Assembly (NCBI GenBank): GCA_002706095.1
Contig: PAJP01000001.1
Location: 1-64,000, forward strand
Direction of reading: 5' to 3'
Length of the DNA: 64,000 bases
Origin: Methylophaga sp.
GTDB lineage: Bacteria > Pseudomonadota > Gammaproteobacteria > Nitrosococcales > Methylophagaceae
Below are positions 8,893 to 16,961 of the stretch, piece after piece (the first letter of the stretch is position 1; each line of letters begins with the position of its first letter). The translations under genes and the position numbers were made by a program. Under the pieces are notes generated by a model. The model did not search any database, was not told the DNA's origin, and saw only the letters and a program-made list of their open reading frames with translations.

Positions 8893-9108
8893 CTAGGCTT
8901 TTGCTTCAAACCTGTGTGCTCTACGGTCTGAAGAAACACGACGTTCTATAAATGGTTTTTGATTACGCTTTCTACGGTCATAACGTTGGCGACGATCCGT
9001 ATCTTTGGCGAGTTTCGTTTCCTGTGTGGCAGGACGAGCGGGTTCAACCTGGGATGGTGGACTGATAGTGATCATCGCATTGTGATAAAGCTTAGGTATC
9101 TCGTTCAT
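8893..9108 (-). CDS. Small Arg-rich protein with DRR repeats
   Basis: 71-residue protein, strongly basic in its second half: TDRRQRYDRRKRNQ, then IERRVSSDRRAHR, giving a repeated (D/E)RR spacing. No signal peptide or membrane segment is visible. I do not recognise a named family; short proteins with a DRR/ERR pattern occur as conserved hypotheticals in gammaproteobacteria. Codon use looks like the neighbours, and the gene fits snugly between the convergent PilZ gene and the upstream GGCT-like gene on the same strand, which supports it being real. No strong ribosome site precedes ATG 9108. The basic repeats would suit nucleic-acid or ribosome contact, which is inference only. Confidence 0.55.
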   Translation of the reverse strand: MNEIPKLYHNAMITISPPSQVEPARPATQETKLAKDTDRRQRYDRRKRNQKPFIERRVSSDRRAHRFEAKA

Positions 9109-9168
9109 GGTGTTGATAAGTCAATTTATATACTTAATTATCGGAATAGTTTGAAAAAGCTTTAGATA

Positions 9169-9594
9169 TTATTTGCCATCAGTAAAGTGCATATTGAATT
9201 GTCCATCACTGATTCGCTGTTTATTCTCAACAGGGTATTGGTAAAGATAGGTCCAAGCCGTTGATATTTTGAGCGTGCTATTTAACGGCTGAATGTGTAC
9301 CCGTTGACGTTGATATTCATGTGGTTCAGGAAAAGCTGAAGAACATTCTTCATAATCATCGAGCTGATTCAGTAGCCAGCCAGCCGAAGACAATTGATAT
9401 AAATCACCGTATACGATGTCGTGTTCATTATTAGATAAAATGGCACCAGGATAATAGTCAATGAGATAGAGTTGTGCTTGCAAGGTGGCACGACAGATGA
9501 ACTCGCTGTGTTCTGCAAGTAACTTTGCCATGGGATGATGTGTATCTTTCATCAATGTGCCGTATACGAATAACAGTTCACTTTGTTCGGTCAT
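9169..9594 (-). CDS. Gamma-glutamylcyclotransferase-fold (AIG2/GGCT-like) protein
   Basis: 141 residues with the family's N-terminal substrate loop FVYGTLM (residues 9-15), a central YPGAI segment and the DDYEEC stretch carrying the expected catalytic glutamate. Members release 5-oxoproline from gamma-glutamyl amines or peptides; the exact substrate of bacterial stand-alone members such as YtfP is mostly unknown. Length and motif spacing are normal for the family. It is divergent from the patatin gene with about 53 bp between the starts, so the promoters overlap. Confidence 0.8.
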   Translation of the reverse strand: MTEQSELLFVYGTLMKDTHHPMAKLLAEHSEFICRATLQAQLYLIDYYPGAILSNNEHDIVYGDLYQLSSAGWLLNQLDDYEECSSAFPEPHEYQRQRVHIQPLNSTLKISTAWTYLYQYPVENKQRISDGQFNMHFTDGK

Positions 9595-9647
9595 TACTTT
9601 AAAAATACTCTTTATTTATATGAAAAATATAACAAATAGGTGTTAAG

Positions 9648-10580
9648 TTGAGCAGTCAGTTAAAGGTCGGTCTTGCTTTGGGTAGCGGCGCTGCACGTGG
9701 TTGGGCGCATATTGGTATTATCAAACAACTAGACAAACTTGGCATCACTCCAGACATTGTAACGGGTACGTCAATAGGCGCTTTGGTTGGGGCTGCTTAT
9801 GTCGCTAACAATCTCGACAAACTGAATGACTGGGTGTTGCAATTGGATAAATTAAAAACGGCTCAATACTTTGCCATTAACCGGTCTCTGCAAGGTTTTG
9901 TAAACAAAAACCGTCTGCGTACATTTCTTAATGAATATGTGGTGGAACAGGAGCTTGAGATAGATAATATGCAGAGCCGTTTTGCTACGGTTGCAACAGA
10001 TTTGTATAGTGGCCGCGAAATATGGAATACACGTGGCAATATGATGGATGCAGTATGGTCTTCCATGTCTTTACCTGGCTTGTTTCCGGCAATAAAGCAT
10101 AATAATCGATGGTTGATTGATGGAGGGCTCGTTAATCCTGTGCCGGTGTCTTTATGCCGAGCCATGGGCGCGGATGTGGTGATTGCTGTGAACCTCAATA
10201 GTGGCATTGTGGGCAAACATTTCAGAACAGATATTGATGAAGTCGAGCCATCAATAGCATCAGAACCACCAAAGACTTGGACTGGAAAAGTCAGTCATAT
10301 GGTGACGGACTACACTAATAATTTATTTCCTAAACGTCGCGAACAAAAAGAAGAAGCGCCTGCTTTATTAGATGCCATTGCCGCATCGATTAATATCACA
10401 CAGGACAGAATTACCCGCAGCCGAATGGCCGGTGATCCACCCGAAATTATTTTAAATCCTCGCCTTTCTCATATCGGTATTCTGGAGTTTTATCGTGCAG
10501 ATGAAGCCATCAAAGAAGGGATCGCCTGTGTTAAGCGTCAGCAAACCGAGCTGAGTTATTATCTCTCAATGGATAAGTAA
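9648..10580 (+). CDS. Patatin-like phospholipase (RssA family)
   Basis: 310-residue serine hydrolase. Motifs: glycine-rich oxyanion loop GSGAARG (about residue 12), nucleophile elbow GTSIG (about 41-45, Ser-Asp dyad), and catalytic DGG near residue 162 followed by NPVPV. This matches the RssA/YchK branch of bacterial patatins. The only workable start is TTG 9648: the upstream in-frame ATG is closed by a TAA, and an AGGTG site lies 5 nt before the TTG. A Pro/Glu-containing insertion around residues 195-245 precedes the C-terminal helical part. It ends directly against the convergent LysR gene (stops abut). Confidence 0.85.
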   Translation: MSSQLKVGLALGSGAARGWAHIGIIKQLDKLGITPDIVTGTSIGALVGAAYVANNLDKLNDWVLQLDKLKTAQYFAINRSLQGFVNKNRLRTFLNEYVVEQELEIDNMQSRFATVATDLYSGREIWNTRGNMMDAVWSSMSLPGLFPAIKHNNRWLIDGGLVNPVPVSLCRAMGADVVIAVNLNSGIVGKHFRTDIDEVEPSIASEPPKTWTGKVSHMVTDYTNNLFPKRREQKEEAPALLDAIAASINITQDRITRSRMAGDPPEIILNPRLSHIGILEFYRADEAIKEGIACVKRQQTELSYYLSMDK

Positions 10581-11495
10581 TTACAGACACGGACTATCCC
10601 AGTCTTTTAGCTGGCTAAAATATTCTTGTAAAAAATCAATCAGAATCCTGACGCGGTGTGATAAAAAACGTGTCTGTGGGTAGATGGCATAAATACCAAT
10701 ATCTTTCTGAACAAGTGCCTTATCGAGAACAGTGATCAACTTGCCCGATTTGAGTGCAGAAAATGCAATAAAATCAGGGCTCAAAATTAACCCTTTACCG
10801 TCTATACAGACATCCCGTAGATATTCGCCATTATTTGAAGACAGCACTGTAGGCAAGTTAACAGACATCACCTCACCTTGATGGTCCAGTAATGACCAAC
10901 TGCTACTGACATGTGAATATTGTAGCTTCACGTGCCCGTACAACAAGTCTTCAGTTTGTTCAGGTAAGCCATTTTGAGCAAAGTAATCAGGACTGCCGCA
11001 GATATAAAGGCGGGTAGAGGCCAGTTTACGGGCGATCATACTTGAGTCAGTGAGATTAGATATGCGTATGGCCAAATCTAAACCTTCGGCAACTAAATCC
11101 TGATGTCTGTCACTGAAATCAATATCAAAAATGATGTCTGGATGCATTTGATTAAACTCGCGTAAAGCTGGACTCAAGTGCAGCAAACCAAAGCTAATGG
11201 GGGCAGACAATCTGATACGACCAGATAATGAGGTTTGCTCACTACCTAACGCATGCTCAACCTCATAAATATCATCGAGAATACGAACACAGTGTTGATA
11301 ATAACTTCGACCGGCATCAGTGAGCGTTTGTTTACGTGTTGTTCTTTTGAGCAAGCTGATACCCAGTCGTCTTTCTAAATCGGTTAACCGTTTGCTGATA
11401 GCCGATTTCACCGTATTCATTTGCTCAGCTGCTTTCGTAATACTGCCAGCTTCCACTACCCGCACAAAACACTGCATTTCTTCTAACTGACTCAT
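10581..11495 (-). CDS. LysR-family transcriptional regulator
   Basis: 304 residues: N-terminal winged helix-turn-helix (FVRVVEAGSITKAAEQMN, then SAISKRLTDLERRLG) and a C-terminal periplasmic-binding-like sensor domain. It resembles the large group of LysR proteins that govern neighbouring oxidoreductase genes. It is divergent from the doxX-azoreductase-pirin operon, and a perfect T-N11-A dyad lies 4 bp upstream of its start codon. It probably represses itself and controls the divergent operon in response to an electrophile or quinone-like compound; the ligand is inferred from the targets only. Confidence 0.9.
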   Translation of the reverse strand: MSQLEEMQCFVRVVEAGSITKAAEQMNTVKSAISKRLTDLERRLGISLLKRTTRKQTLTDAGRSYYQHCVRILDDIYEVEHALGSEQTSLSGRIRLSAPISFGLLHLSPALREFNQMHPDIIFDIDFSDRHQDLVAEGLDLAIRISNLTDSSMIARKLASTRLYICGSPDYFAQNGLPEQTEDLLYGHVKLQYSHVSSSWSLLDHQGEVMSVNLPTVLSSNNGEYLRDVCIDGKGLILSPDFIAFSALKSGKLITVLDKALVQKDIGIYAIYPQTRFLSHRVRILIDFLQEYFSQLKDWDSPCL

Positions 11496-11498
11496 CTC

Positions 11499-11523
11499 TA
11501 TTGTTCTCTATTTGGTAACAATA
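11499..11523. promoter_or_regulatory. LysR-type operator (T-N11-A dyad)
   Basis: TATTGTT at 11499-11505 and its exact complement AACAATA at 11517-11523 are separated by 11 nt, giving a perfect T-N11-A core of the kind bound by LysR regulators. It lies between the lysR start (11495) and the divergent doxX start (11608). Confidence 0.65.
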
Positions 11524-11607
11524 AGTTCATTAATACACTGTTTTATAAAAATATGGAAACGATAAACTGTGAACCATCTTAACAACACAACAAAAAGGAA
11601 AAATGAC

Positions 11608-11991
11608 ATGAATGCAGTCACAGGATTATCAACAGTCACAGGTCGGTTTTTATTGAGCTTAATGTTCATATCAGCCGGCATTGGAAAACTTGGTGCAGGT
11701 TATGAAGCGACACAAGGCTATATGAGCATGATGGGCGTCCCTACATCACTGCTGCCAGTGGTGATTGCCACTGAAATTCTTGGTGGCTTAGCTATCTTAG
11801 TTGGTTTTAAAACACGTATTGCTGCGTTTTTGCTAGCAGGTTTCACGCTGATAGCGGCAGCTATTTTCCATAATAATTTTGCTGATCAAATGCAGAGTAT
11901 TTTGTTTATGAAAGATTTAGCCATTGCCGGTGGTTTGTTGTTACTGGTGGCTAATGGTGCGGGTAATTTGGCTATCGACAATATTAAATAA
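11608..11991 (+). CDS. DoxX-family membrane protein
   Basis: 127-residue protein with four predicted transmembrane helices and the DoxX pattern (GRFLLSLMFISAGIGKL near residue 10, EILGGLAILVG near 50). Family members are small quinone/redox-associated membrane proteins, often found with oxidoreductases in electrophile-stress operons. The frame is open from GTG 11569, but ATG 11608 is preceded by AAGGAA at 7 nt and gives the usual family length. It is the first gene of a three-gene operon with the azoreductase (start 25 bp downstream) and the pirin. Confidence 0.85.
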   Translation: MNAVTGLSTVTGRFLLSLMFISAGIGKLGAGYEATQGYMSMMGVPTSLLPVVIATEILGGLAILVGFKTRIAAFLLAGFTLIAAAIFHNNFADQMQSILFMKDLAIAGGLLLLVANGAGNLAIDNIK

Positions 11992-12016
11992 TGTTATCGA
12001 AAACAGGAGAATAAAC

Positions 12017-12595
12017 ATGAATAACACCATTTTACATATCAATAGTAGTGAACGTATTCAGGACTCTGTGACACGCCAAGTCTCTGCTGAACTCGTCTCG
12101 CAATTACAAAAGCAGTCTGGGCTAGCTATCAAATCTCGTGATCTAGTGAAGGGTATTCCATTTATTAATGAAGATTGGATTCATGCCAATTTTACCGACC
12201 CCGAGCAACGTACTGAGCAAAACAAACAAGCGTTAAAAATTTCTGATCAATTAGTAGAAGAATTGCAGGCTGCCGAGATTCTGGTGATTGCATCGCCCAT
12301 CTACAATTTTAGTGTGCCAGCCGTATTAAAAGCCTGGATTGACCAAGTGGCCAGAGCAAGAGTGACATTTCGTTACACTGAAAATGGTCCGGAAGGTTTG
12401 CTAAAAGCGAAAAAAGCGTATTTAGTCATGGCTTCAGGTGGTGTGCCTTTGGGGAGCGAAGTGGATTACGCTTCTACTTACCTGAAGCAGGTCATGAATT
12501 TTCTGGGTATTCATGATGTCACTGTGGTAGATGCTGGCAGCCTGATTCAGGACACAGAAATATTGACTCAAAAAGTTGCTGATCTCGTCAGCTAA
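12017..12595 (+). CDS. FMN-dependent NADH-azoreductase (AzoR-like)
   Basis: 192-residue flavodoxin-fold quinone/azo reductase. Its N-terminus ILHINSSERIQDSVTRQVS matches the FMN phosphate-binding loop of AzoR, and SPIYNFSVPAVLKAWIDQV near residue 95-115 is the family signature. It probably reduces quinones by two electrons to avoid radical formation. ATG 12017 has AGGAG 7 nt upstream; the longer frame to 11924 overlaps doxX and has no support. It lies between doxX and the pirin in one operon, a combination that suggests quinone or electrophile detoxification under the divergent LysR regulator. Confidence 0.9.
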   Translation: MNNTILHINSSERIQDSVTRQVSAELVSQLQKQSGLAIKSRDLVKGIPFINEDWIHANFTDPEQRTEQNKQALKISDQLVEELQAAEILVIASPIYNFSVPAVLKAWIDQVARARVTFRYTENGPEGLLKAKKAYLVMASGGVPLGSEVDYASTYLKQVMNFLGIHDVTVVDAGSLIQDTEILTQKVADLVS

Positions 12596-12614
12596 TATTT
12601 ATCAGGAGAATGTG

Positions 12615-13457
12615 ATGACTCAGACAAGGGAATTAAGACAAATCATCAACGGAGACCGGGTCTCAGATGGTGCAGGAGTACAGCTCACTCGTATTATCGG
12701 CTCCCCACAGCTTAATATGCTTGACCCTTTTCTGATGTTCGATGCCTTTGGTTCCGATAAACCTCAGGACTATATTGCTGGCTTCCCGCCACACCCCCAC
12801 CGTGGTTTTGAGACAGTGACCTACATGTTAGAAGGTCGTATGCGTCATGAAGACAGTGCGGGTAATGCCGGTGTCATTGAAACGGGGGGCGTGCAATGGA
12901 TGACAGCAGGTAAAGGCATTATCCACTCCGAAATGCCAGAGCAGAAAGAAGGACGCTTAGCCGGATTCCAGTTGTGGGTGAACTTGCCTGCAACAGAAAA
13001 AATGAGTGAGCCCAGGTATCAGGAGTTTGATGCTGAACAGATTCCGGTCGCCAGATTCGATAATGGCACCGAAATCAAGGTCATTGCTGGTCAGACTGAT
13101 AGTGGTGTGAATGGTGTGATTAATAACCCGTTTATTAATCCACTTTATCTGCATGTGTTTTTACCTGCAGATGTCACGTTTGAACAGACAGTGAAGGAAA
13201 CAGACAACACGTTTCTGTATTTGATGAAAGGTCAATTACAGATCGGCGATAAACAGCGACCACTTAATGCTGGCCAACTCGCCGTATTGGAGACCGGATC
13301 AAAAGTCCGTGTCAACAGTGAACGTGATACGGAGTTTGTGCTCGTATCTGGACAGCCTTTGAAGGAACCTATCGCCAGAGGCGGTCCATTTGTGATGAAC
13401 ACGCGGGAACAGATTGAACAAGCCTTTGATGATTATCGTCATGGCCGTTTCACTTAA
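12615..13457 (+). CDS. Pirin-family protein (bicupin)
   Basis: 280-residue double-cupin protein. The N-terminal cupin carries the metal ligands HPHRGFETVTY and the downstream HSEMP/E motif (GIIHSEMP), typical of pirins such as YhhW that show quercetin dioxygenase activity. The C-terminal cupin (LYLMKGQLQIGDK) is degenerate, as usual. ATG 12615 is preceded by AGGAG at 6 nt and starts 19 bp after the azoreductase stop. It is the last gene of the LysR-controlled operon, followed by a clear terminator. Confidence 0.9.
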   Translation: MTQTRELRQIINGDRVSDGAGVQLTRIIGSPQLNMLDPFLMFDAFGSDKPQDYIAGFPPHPHRGFETVTYMLEGRMRHEDSAGNAGVIETGGVQWMTAGKGIIHSEMPEQKEGRLAGFQLWVNLPATEKMSEPRYQEFDAEQIPVARFDNGTEIKVIAGQTDSGVNGVINNPFINPLYLHVFLPADVTFEQTVKETDNTFLYLMKGQLQIGDKQRPLNAGQLAVLETGSKVRVNSERDTEFVLVSGQPLKEPIARGGPFVMNTREQIEQAFDDYRHGRFT

Positions 13458-13478
13458 GTTTTGTTTATTTTGCTAAGA

Positions 13479-13510
13479 AAAAGCCACTGATTCGTCAGTG
13501 GCTTTTTTGT
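13479..13510 (+). terminator. Rho-independent terminator after the pirin gene
   Basis: A 12-bp stem (13479-13490 with 13495-13506) closes on a TTCG tetraloop and runs into a T-rich tail (GGCTTTTTTG). It ends the doxX-azoreductase-pirin operon. Confidence 0.9.
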
Positions 13511-13572
13511 TTAAGTATTTTTTAAGTTGCAGGGATTAATCTTGGCCGAAATTAATTTGGTTGAGGTTTATC

Positions 13573-15195
13573 ATGCGTCGTGCGATTTCTTCTCAGTATC
13601 TAGTATTACTGTTCTCAGTGCTCTTGATGCTTGCTTATAACAATGGTTTATGGAATGGCATCATTCAGGCCAATCAATTAATCACCCAACATAATCTATT
13701 GTTTTTAGGCTCATGCGCCATCTTTATGACGGCGTTGTTTAATCTGATATTTAATTTAGTGTCATCCCGATACCTGATAAAACCGATATTGATTTTCATT
13801 GTGTTGTGTTCTGCCGCCGCCAGCTATTTTATGGATAGCTACGGTGTGCATATCGATAGCTCGATGATTCAAAACGTGCTAGAAACCGATACAGCAGAAA
13901 CAAAGGAATTATTGAGTAAAGATTTTATTATTCATTTCTTGCTATGGGGTGTTTTGCCAGCATTTTTGATAGCTAAAGTACGGATTGCTCACGTCCGCTG
14001 GACCAAACAGGTATTGATGAGCTCGTTTTCTATCACCATGAGTATTTTAGCCATGGGGTTGGTGGCTGCTTTTTTTTATCAGGACTACGCTTCAACATTC
14101 CGAAATCACCGGGATTTACGTTATTTAATCAATCCCACAAGCTATATCTATGCGGTCACTAAAATTGCCAAACAGCAATTTGCAGAGGCGGATAAACCAT
14201 TAATCCCTATTTCACAAAATGCCGCACTTGGCAGCTTAGCGCATGAGAAAAAGCGTCGTACAGTGACCGTGATGGTCGTCGGTGAAACGGCGAGAGCAGA
14301 ATCATTTCACCTGAATGGTTATGAACGTGAGACAACACCAGAGTTAGAGAAAACGAATAGTCTGTATTTTAATAATGCCTCGTCTTGTGGCACAGCGACG
14401 GCGACTTCAGTGCCATGTATGTTCTCACCATTTTCTCGTGATGATTATGATGATGAAAAAGGCCATGGTTATGAAAGTGTGCTGGATGCTATTTCTGCTG
14501 CCGGTATGAAGGTCAGCTGGCTGGATAATAACAGCGGCTGTAAAGGCGTGTGTGATCGTGTAGAACACCAGAAAGTGACTGACGTTAATCTGACAGATTT
14601 ATGTCCTGATGGTGAATGCTATGACGAAGTATTATTGACTAATCTAAAAGCCTTGGTGGCTAAGTCAGATGATGACCAGTTGATTGTTTTACATCAGAAG
14701 GGTAGTCACGGACCTGCTTATTTCAAACGTGTGCCGTCTGCATTTGAGAAATTTAAACCAATCTGCAAAACCGCTGAACTACAGAAATGTTCAAATGAAG
14801 AACTAAGAAATGCCTATGACAACACGATTTTATACACTGATCATGTGTTAGCTCAATTGATTCAGTATCTGGATGATTTATCTTCACAATCCACTGATAC
14901 TGCTATGATTTATGTCTCAGACCATGGCGAGTCTTTAGGTGAACATAATCTGTATTTACACGGTACACCTTATTTCGCTGCACCCAGCCAGCAAACCCAT
15001 GTACCTATGGTGGTGTGGTTGTCAGAAAACTATAAACGAGACTATCACATCGACCCAGTATGTATGAAAAATGAAACCGGCAAAGCGGTCAGCCACGACA
15101 ATATTTTCCATTCATTATTAGGGATGAACAATGTCTTACTGCCAGGTAAATACGATCTAGATTTAGATATCTTTGCCAGCTGTCAGCATAGCTAA
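13573..15195 (+). CDS. eptA: Lipid A phosphoethanolamine transferase (EptA/MCR family)
   Basis: 540-residue inner-membrane enzyme that moves phosphoethanolamine from phosphatidylethanolamine to lipid A, lowering negative charge and polymyxin binding. Five N-terminal transmembrane helices (to about residue 200) are followed by the periplasmic alkaline-phosphatase-fold domain. Zinc and nucleophile motifs are visible: VGETARAESF, SSCGTATATSVPCMFS (nucleophilic Thr), HQKGSHGP and VSDHGESLGEHNLYLHG. Six or more domain cysteines are suitable for disulfides. ATG 13573 follows GAGG at 6 nt; the TTG at 13561 is less likely. The PAP2 gene starts 5 bp after its stop, so they are co-transcribed. No adjacent two-component system is present. 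Confidence 0.93.
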   Translation: MRRAISSQYLVLLFSVLLMLAYNNGLWNGIIQANQLITQHNLLFLGSCAIFMTALFNLIFNLVSSRYLIKPILIFIVLCSAAASYFMDSYGVHIDSSMIQNVLETDTAETKELLSKDFIIHFLLWGVLPAFLIAKVRIAHVRWTKQVLMSSFSITMSILAMGLVAAFFYQDYASTFRNHRDLRYLINPTSYIYAVTKIAKQQFAEADKPLIPISQNAALGSLAHEKKRRTVTVMVVGETARAESFHLNGYERETTPELEKTNSLYFNNASSCGTATATSVPCMFSPFSRDDYDDEKGHGYESVLDAISAAGMKVSWLDNNSGCKGVCDRVEHQKVTDVNLTDLCPDGECYDEVLLTNLKALVAKSDDDQLIVLHQKGSHGPAYFKRVPSAFEKFKPICKTAELQKCSNEELRNAYDNTILYTDHVLAQLIQYLDDLSSQSTDTAMIYVSDHGESLGEHNLYLHGTPYFAAPSQQTHVPMVVWLSENYKRDYHIDPVCMKNETGKAVSHDNIFHSLLGMNNVLLPGKYDLDLDIFASCQHS

Positions 15196-15199
15196 ATCT

Positions 15200-15886
15200 A
15201 TGCTGCATCATTTAGTACGTTTATGGGGGCTGTATTTTGTTCTGATGAGCATGATTGCCATCACAGAACTGGATAAATTAGTTGCCACCATCTGGTATCA
15301 GCTTGAAGGTGGTCAATGGCAATTGAAGCATTTTTGGCTGACGCAAACGTGGTTACATGATGGTGGTCATGACCTGGCCGTCATTTTGTTCATTGCTGTA
15401 TTACTAAGTTATGGGATGAGTGTTGGGAACCGTTATTTTTCACGCTATCGTCATGCTTTAGCGTATCTCAGTATCAGTATTCCTGTATCGACACTCATGG
15501 TAAGTGCTATAAAAAGGCTGACTCAGGTGGATTGTCCCTGGTCTGTAGTGGAATTTGGTGGCGAACGACCCTATCAGTTTTGGTTGCATAGTATATGGTC
15601 GCCACTGCAAGGTGCAGATCATTGCTTTCCTGCTGGGCATGCCAGTTCGGCCTATATGTTTTTTGGCTTGTATTTTGTCAGCACGCAGCTTTTTCCTCAG
15701 CATGCTAAAAAAGTGTTGTATGGCGTCATCTCTTTTGGCGTTATCTTCGGTATCGCCCAACAATTACGTGGCGCCCATTACATCAGTCATGACATCACCT
15801 CGGCATTTATCTGCTGGACAGTATCCTGCTTGTTATGGAAGTTCTGGCCTGTTAAGGAACTGAAACCAGGTCATTTTGATCAATAG
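15200..15886 (+). CDS. PAP2-family phosphatase, partner of eptA
   Basis: 228-residue membrane phosphatase with about five transmembrane helices. The three acid phosphatase motifs are present in the divergent form seen in this subfamily: KRLTQVDCPW (motif 1), CFPAGHAS (PSGH-like motif 2) and RGAHYISHD (motif 3 with the catalytic His and Asp). It is likely a lipid phosphate or pyrophosphate phosphatase, either remodelling lipid A phosphates before or after EptA or recycling a lipid by-product; the substrate is inference. The frame opens at TTG 15173, overlapping eptA; ATG 15200 was preferred, although neither has a clear ribosome site and translational coupling is probable. Confidence 0.82.
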   Translation: MLHHLVRLWGLYFVLMSMIAITELDKLVATIWYQLEGGQWQLKHFWLTQTWLHDGGHDLAVILFIAVLLSYGMSVGNRYFSRYRHALAYLSISIPVSTLMVSAIKRLTQVDCPWSVVEFGGERPYQFWLHSIWSPLQGADHCFPAGHASSAYMFFGLYFVSTQLFPQHAKKVLYGVISFGVIFGIAQQLRGAHYISHDITSAFICWTVSCLLWKFWPVKELKPGHFDQ

Positions 15887-15974
15887 ATTGATCTCTGTCA
15901 TTTCAGTTATTTCGCTATTGTGTATTATTGGGGTAATGTTTACGCCAATCCTTCTTCAATAACAAAGACAACAC

Positions 15975-16955
15975 ATGCTGCGACTACGAAATTTGATTTT
16001 ATTACTGATAGTGGTTGCCGTCGCTGCGGCCAGCTATTACTGGAAGTCTGAACAAGAGTTGAGTTTACCTACTGGCTTTGCTGCTGGAAATAGCCGAATT
16101 GAAGCGACCGAAGTTGATGTGGCGACAAAAACGGCGGGGAAAGTTGAGCATATTCAGGTGAATGAAGGTGACTGGGTAAAGCAAGGTCAGGTGCTAGCCG
16201 TCATGGATACCGAGCAAGCTGAGGCGAATCTGGCAGTCGCTAATGCGAATCTGAATAAAGCGAATGAATCTAAAAAATACGCACAGGCTATTCTGGCACA
16301 GCGGCGCAGTGAAGTGACCCTGGCAAAAAAAGAGCTTGAACGGACTCAGGTTTTGGTCAAAAAAGGTCACCTGAGTCAGGAAGTGATGGATCAGAAAGAA
16401 ACACAAAAAGCGACGGCTCAAGCCGCCATGCAAGCTGCATCGGTACAAGTTGCCGAAGCTCAAGCAGCAATTGAAGCAGCTAAGGCCGAGGTGACAAAAG
16501 CACAAGTAGTGATTGCTGACAGCCAACTCACCACACCTCGTAACGGTCGAGTGCTTTATCGCTTGGCTGAACCGGGTGAAGTTCTGCCTGCTGGTGGTAA
16601 AGTCATTACGCTGATTGATGTCAGTGATGTTTATATGTATCTGTTTTTACCCACAGACCAAGCAGGACAAACCCGTGTAGGGGCAGAAGTCAGAATTGTC
16701 CTGGATGCTTATCCCAATGTATCTATTCCGGCTCATGTGTCTTTTGTCGCACCACAAGCGCAGTTTACCCCCAAGTCTGTTGAGACAGAGGAAGAACGTG
16801 AAAAGCTGATGTTTCGGGTGAAAGTCAAAATTGAAGAAGACATTCTAAGGAAATATGCAGAGCAGGTGAAAACCGGCGTTCCCGGTGTGGCGTATGTCAA
16901 GCTGGATGACAATGCACAGTGGCCAGAAAAAGTGCCACCTCTCGCCACTTACTAA
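15975..16955 (+). CDS. HlyD-family membrane fusion protein (YhiI-like)
   Basis: 326-residue periplasmic adaptor: an N-terminal membrane anchor (residues 4-23), split biotinyl-lipoyl halves (GKVEHIQVNEGDWVKQGQ; DSQLTTPRNGRVLYRL), and between them a long alpha-hairpin coiled coil rich in Ala, Gln, Lys and Glu (about 70-180). It joins the following ABC components to an outer-membrane channel, or acts as a substrate receptor. The order adaptor, double-ATPase fusion, permease equals E. coli yhiI-rbbA-yhhJ. The ribosome site is weak. The stop lies 6 bp before the next gene. Confidence 0.88.
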   Translation: MLRLRNLILLLIVVAVAAASYYWKSEQELSLPTGFAAGNSRIEATEVDVATKTAGKVEHIQVNEGDWVKQGQVLAVMDTEQAEANLAVANANLNKANESKKYAQAILAQRRSEVTLAKKELERTQVLVKKGHLSQEVMDQKETQKATAQAAMQAASVQVAEAQAAIEAAKAEVTKAQVVIADSQLTTPRNGRVLYRLAEPGEVLPAGGKVITLIDVSDVYMYLFLPTDQAGQTRVGAEVRIVLDAYPNVSIPAHVSFVAPQAQFTPKSVETEEEREKLMFRVKVKIEEDILRKYAEQVKTGVPGVAYVKLDDNAQWPEKVPPLATY

Positions 16956-16961
16956 CACCTT

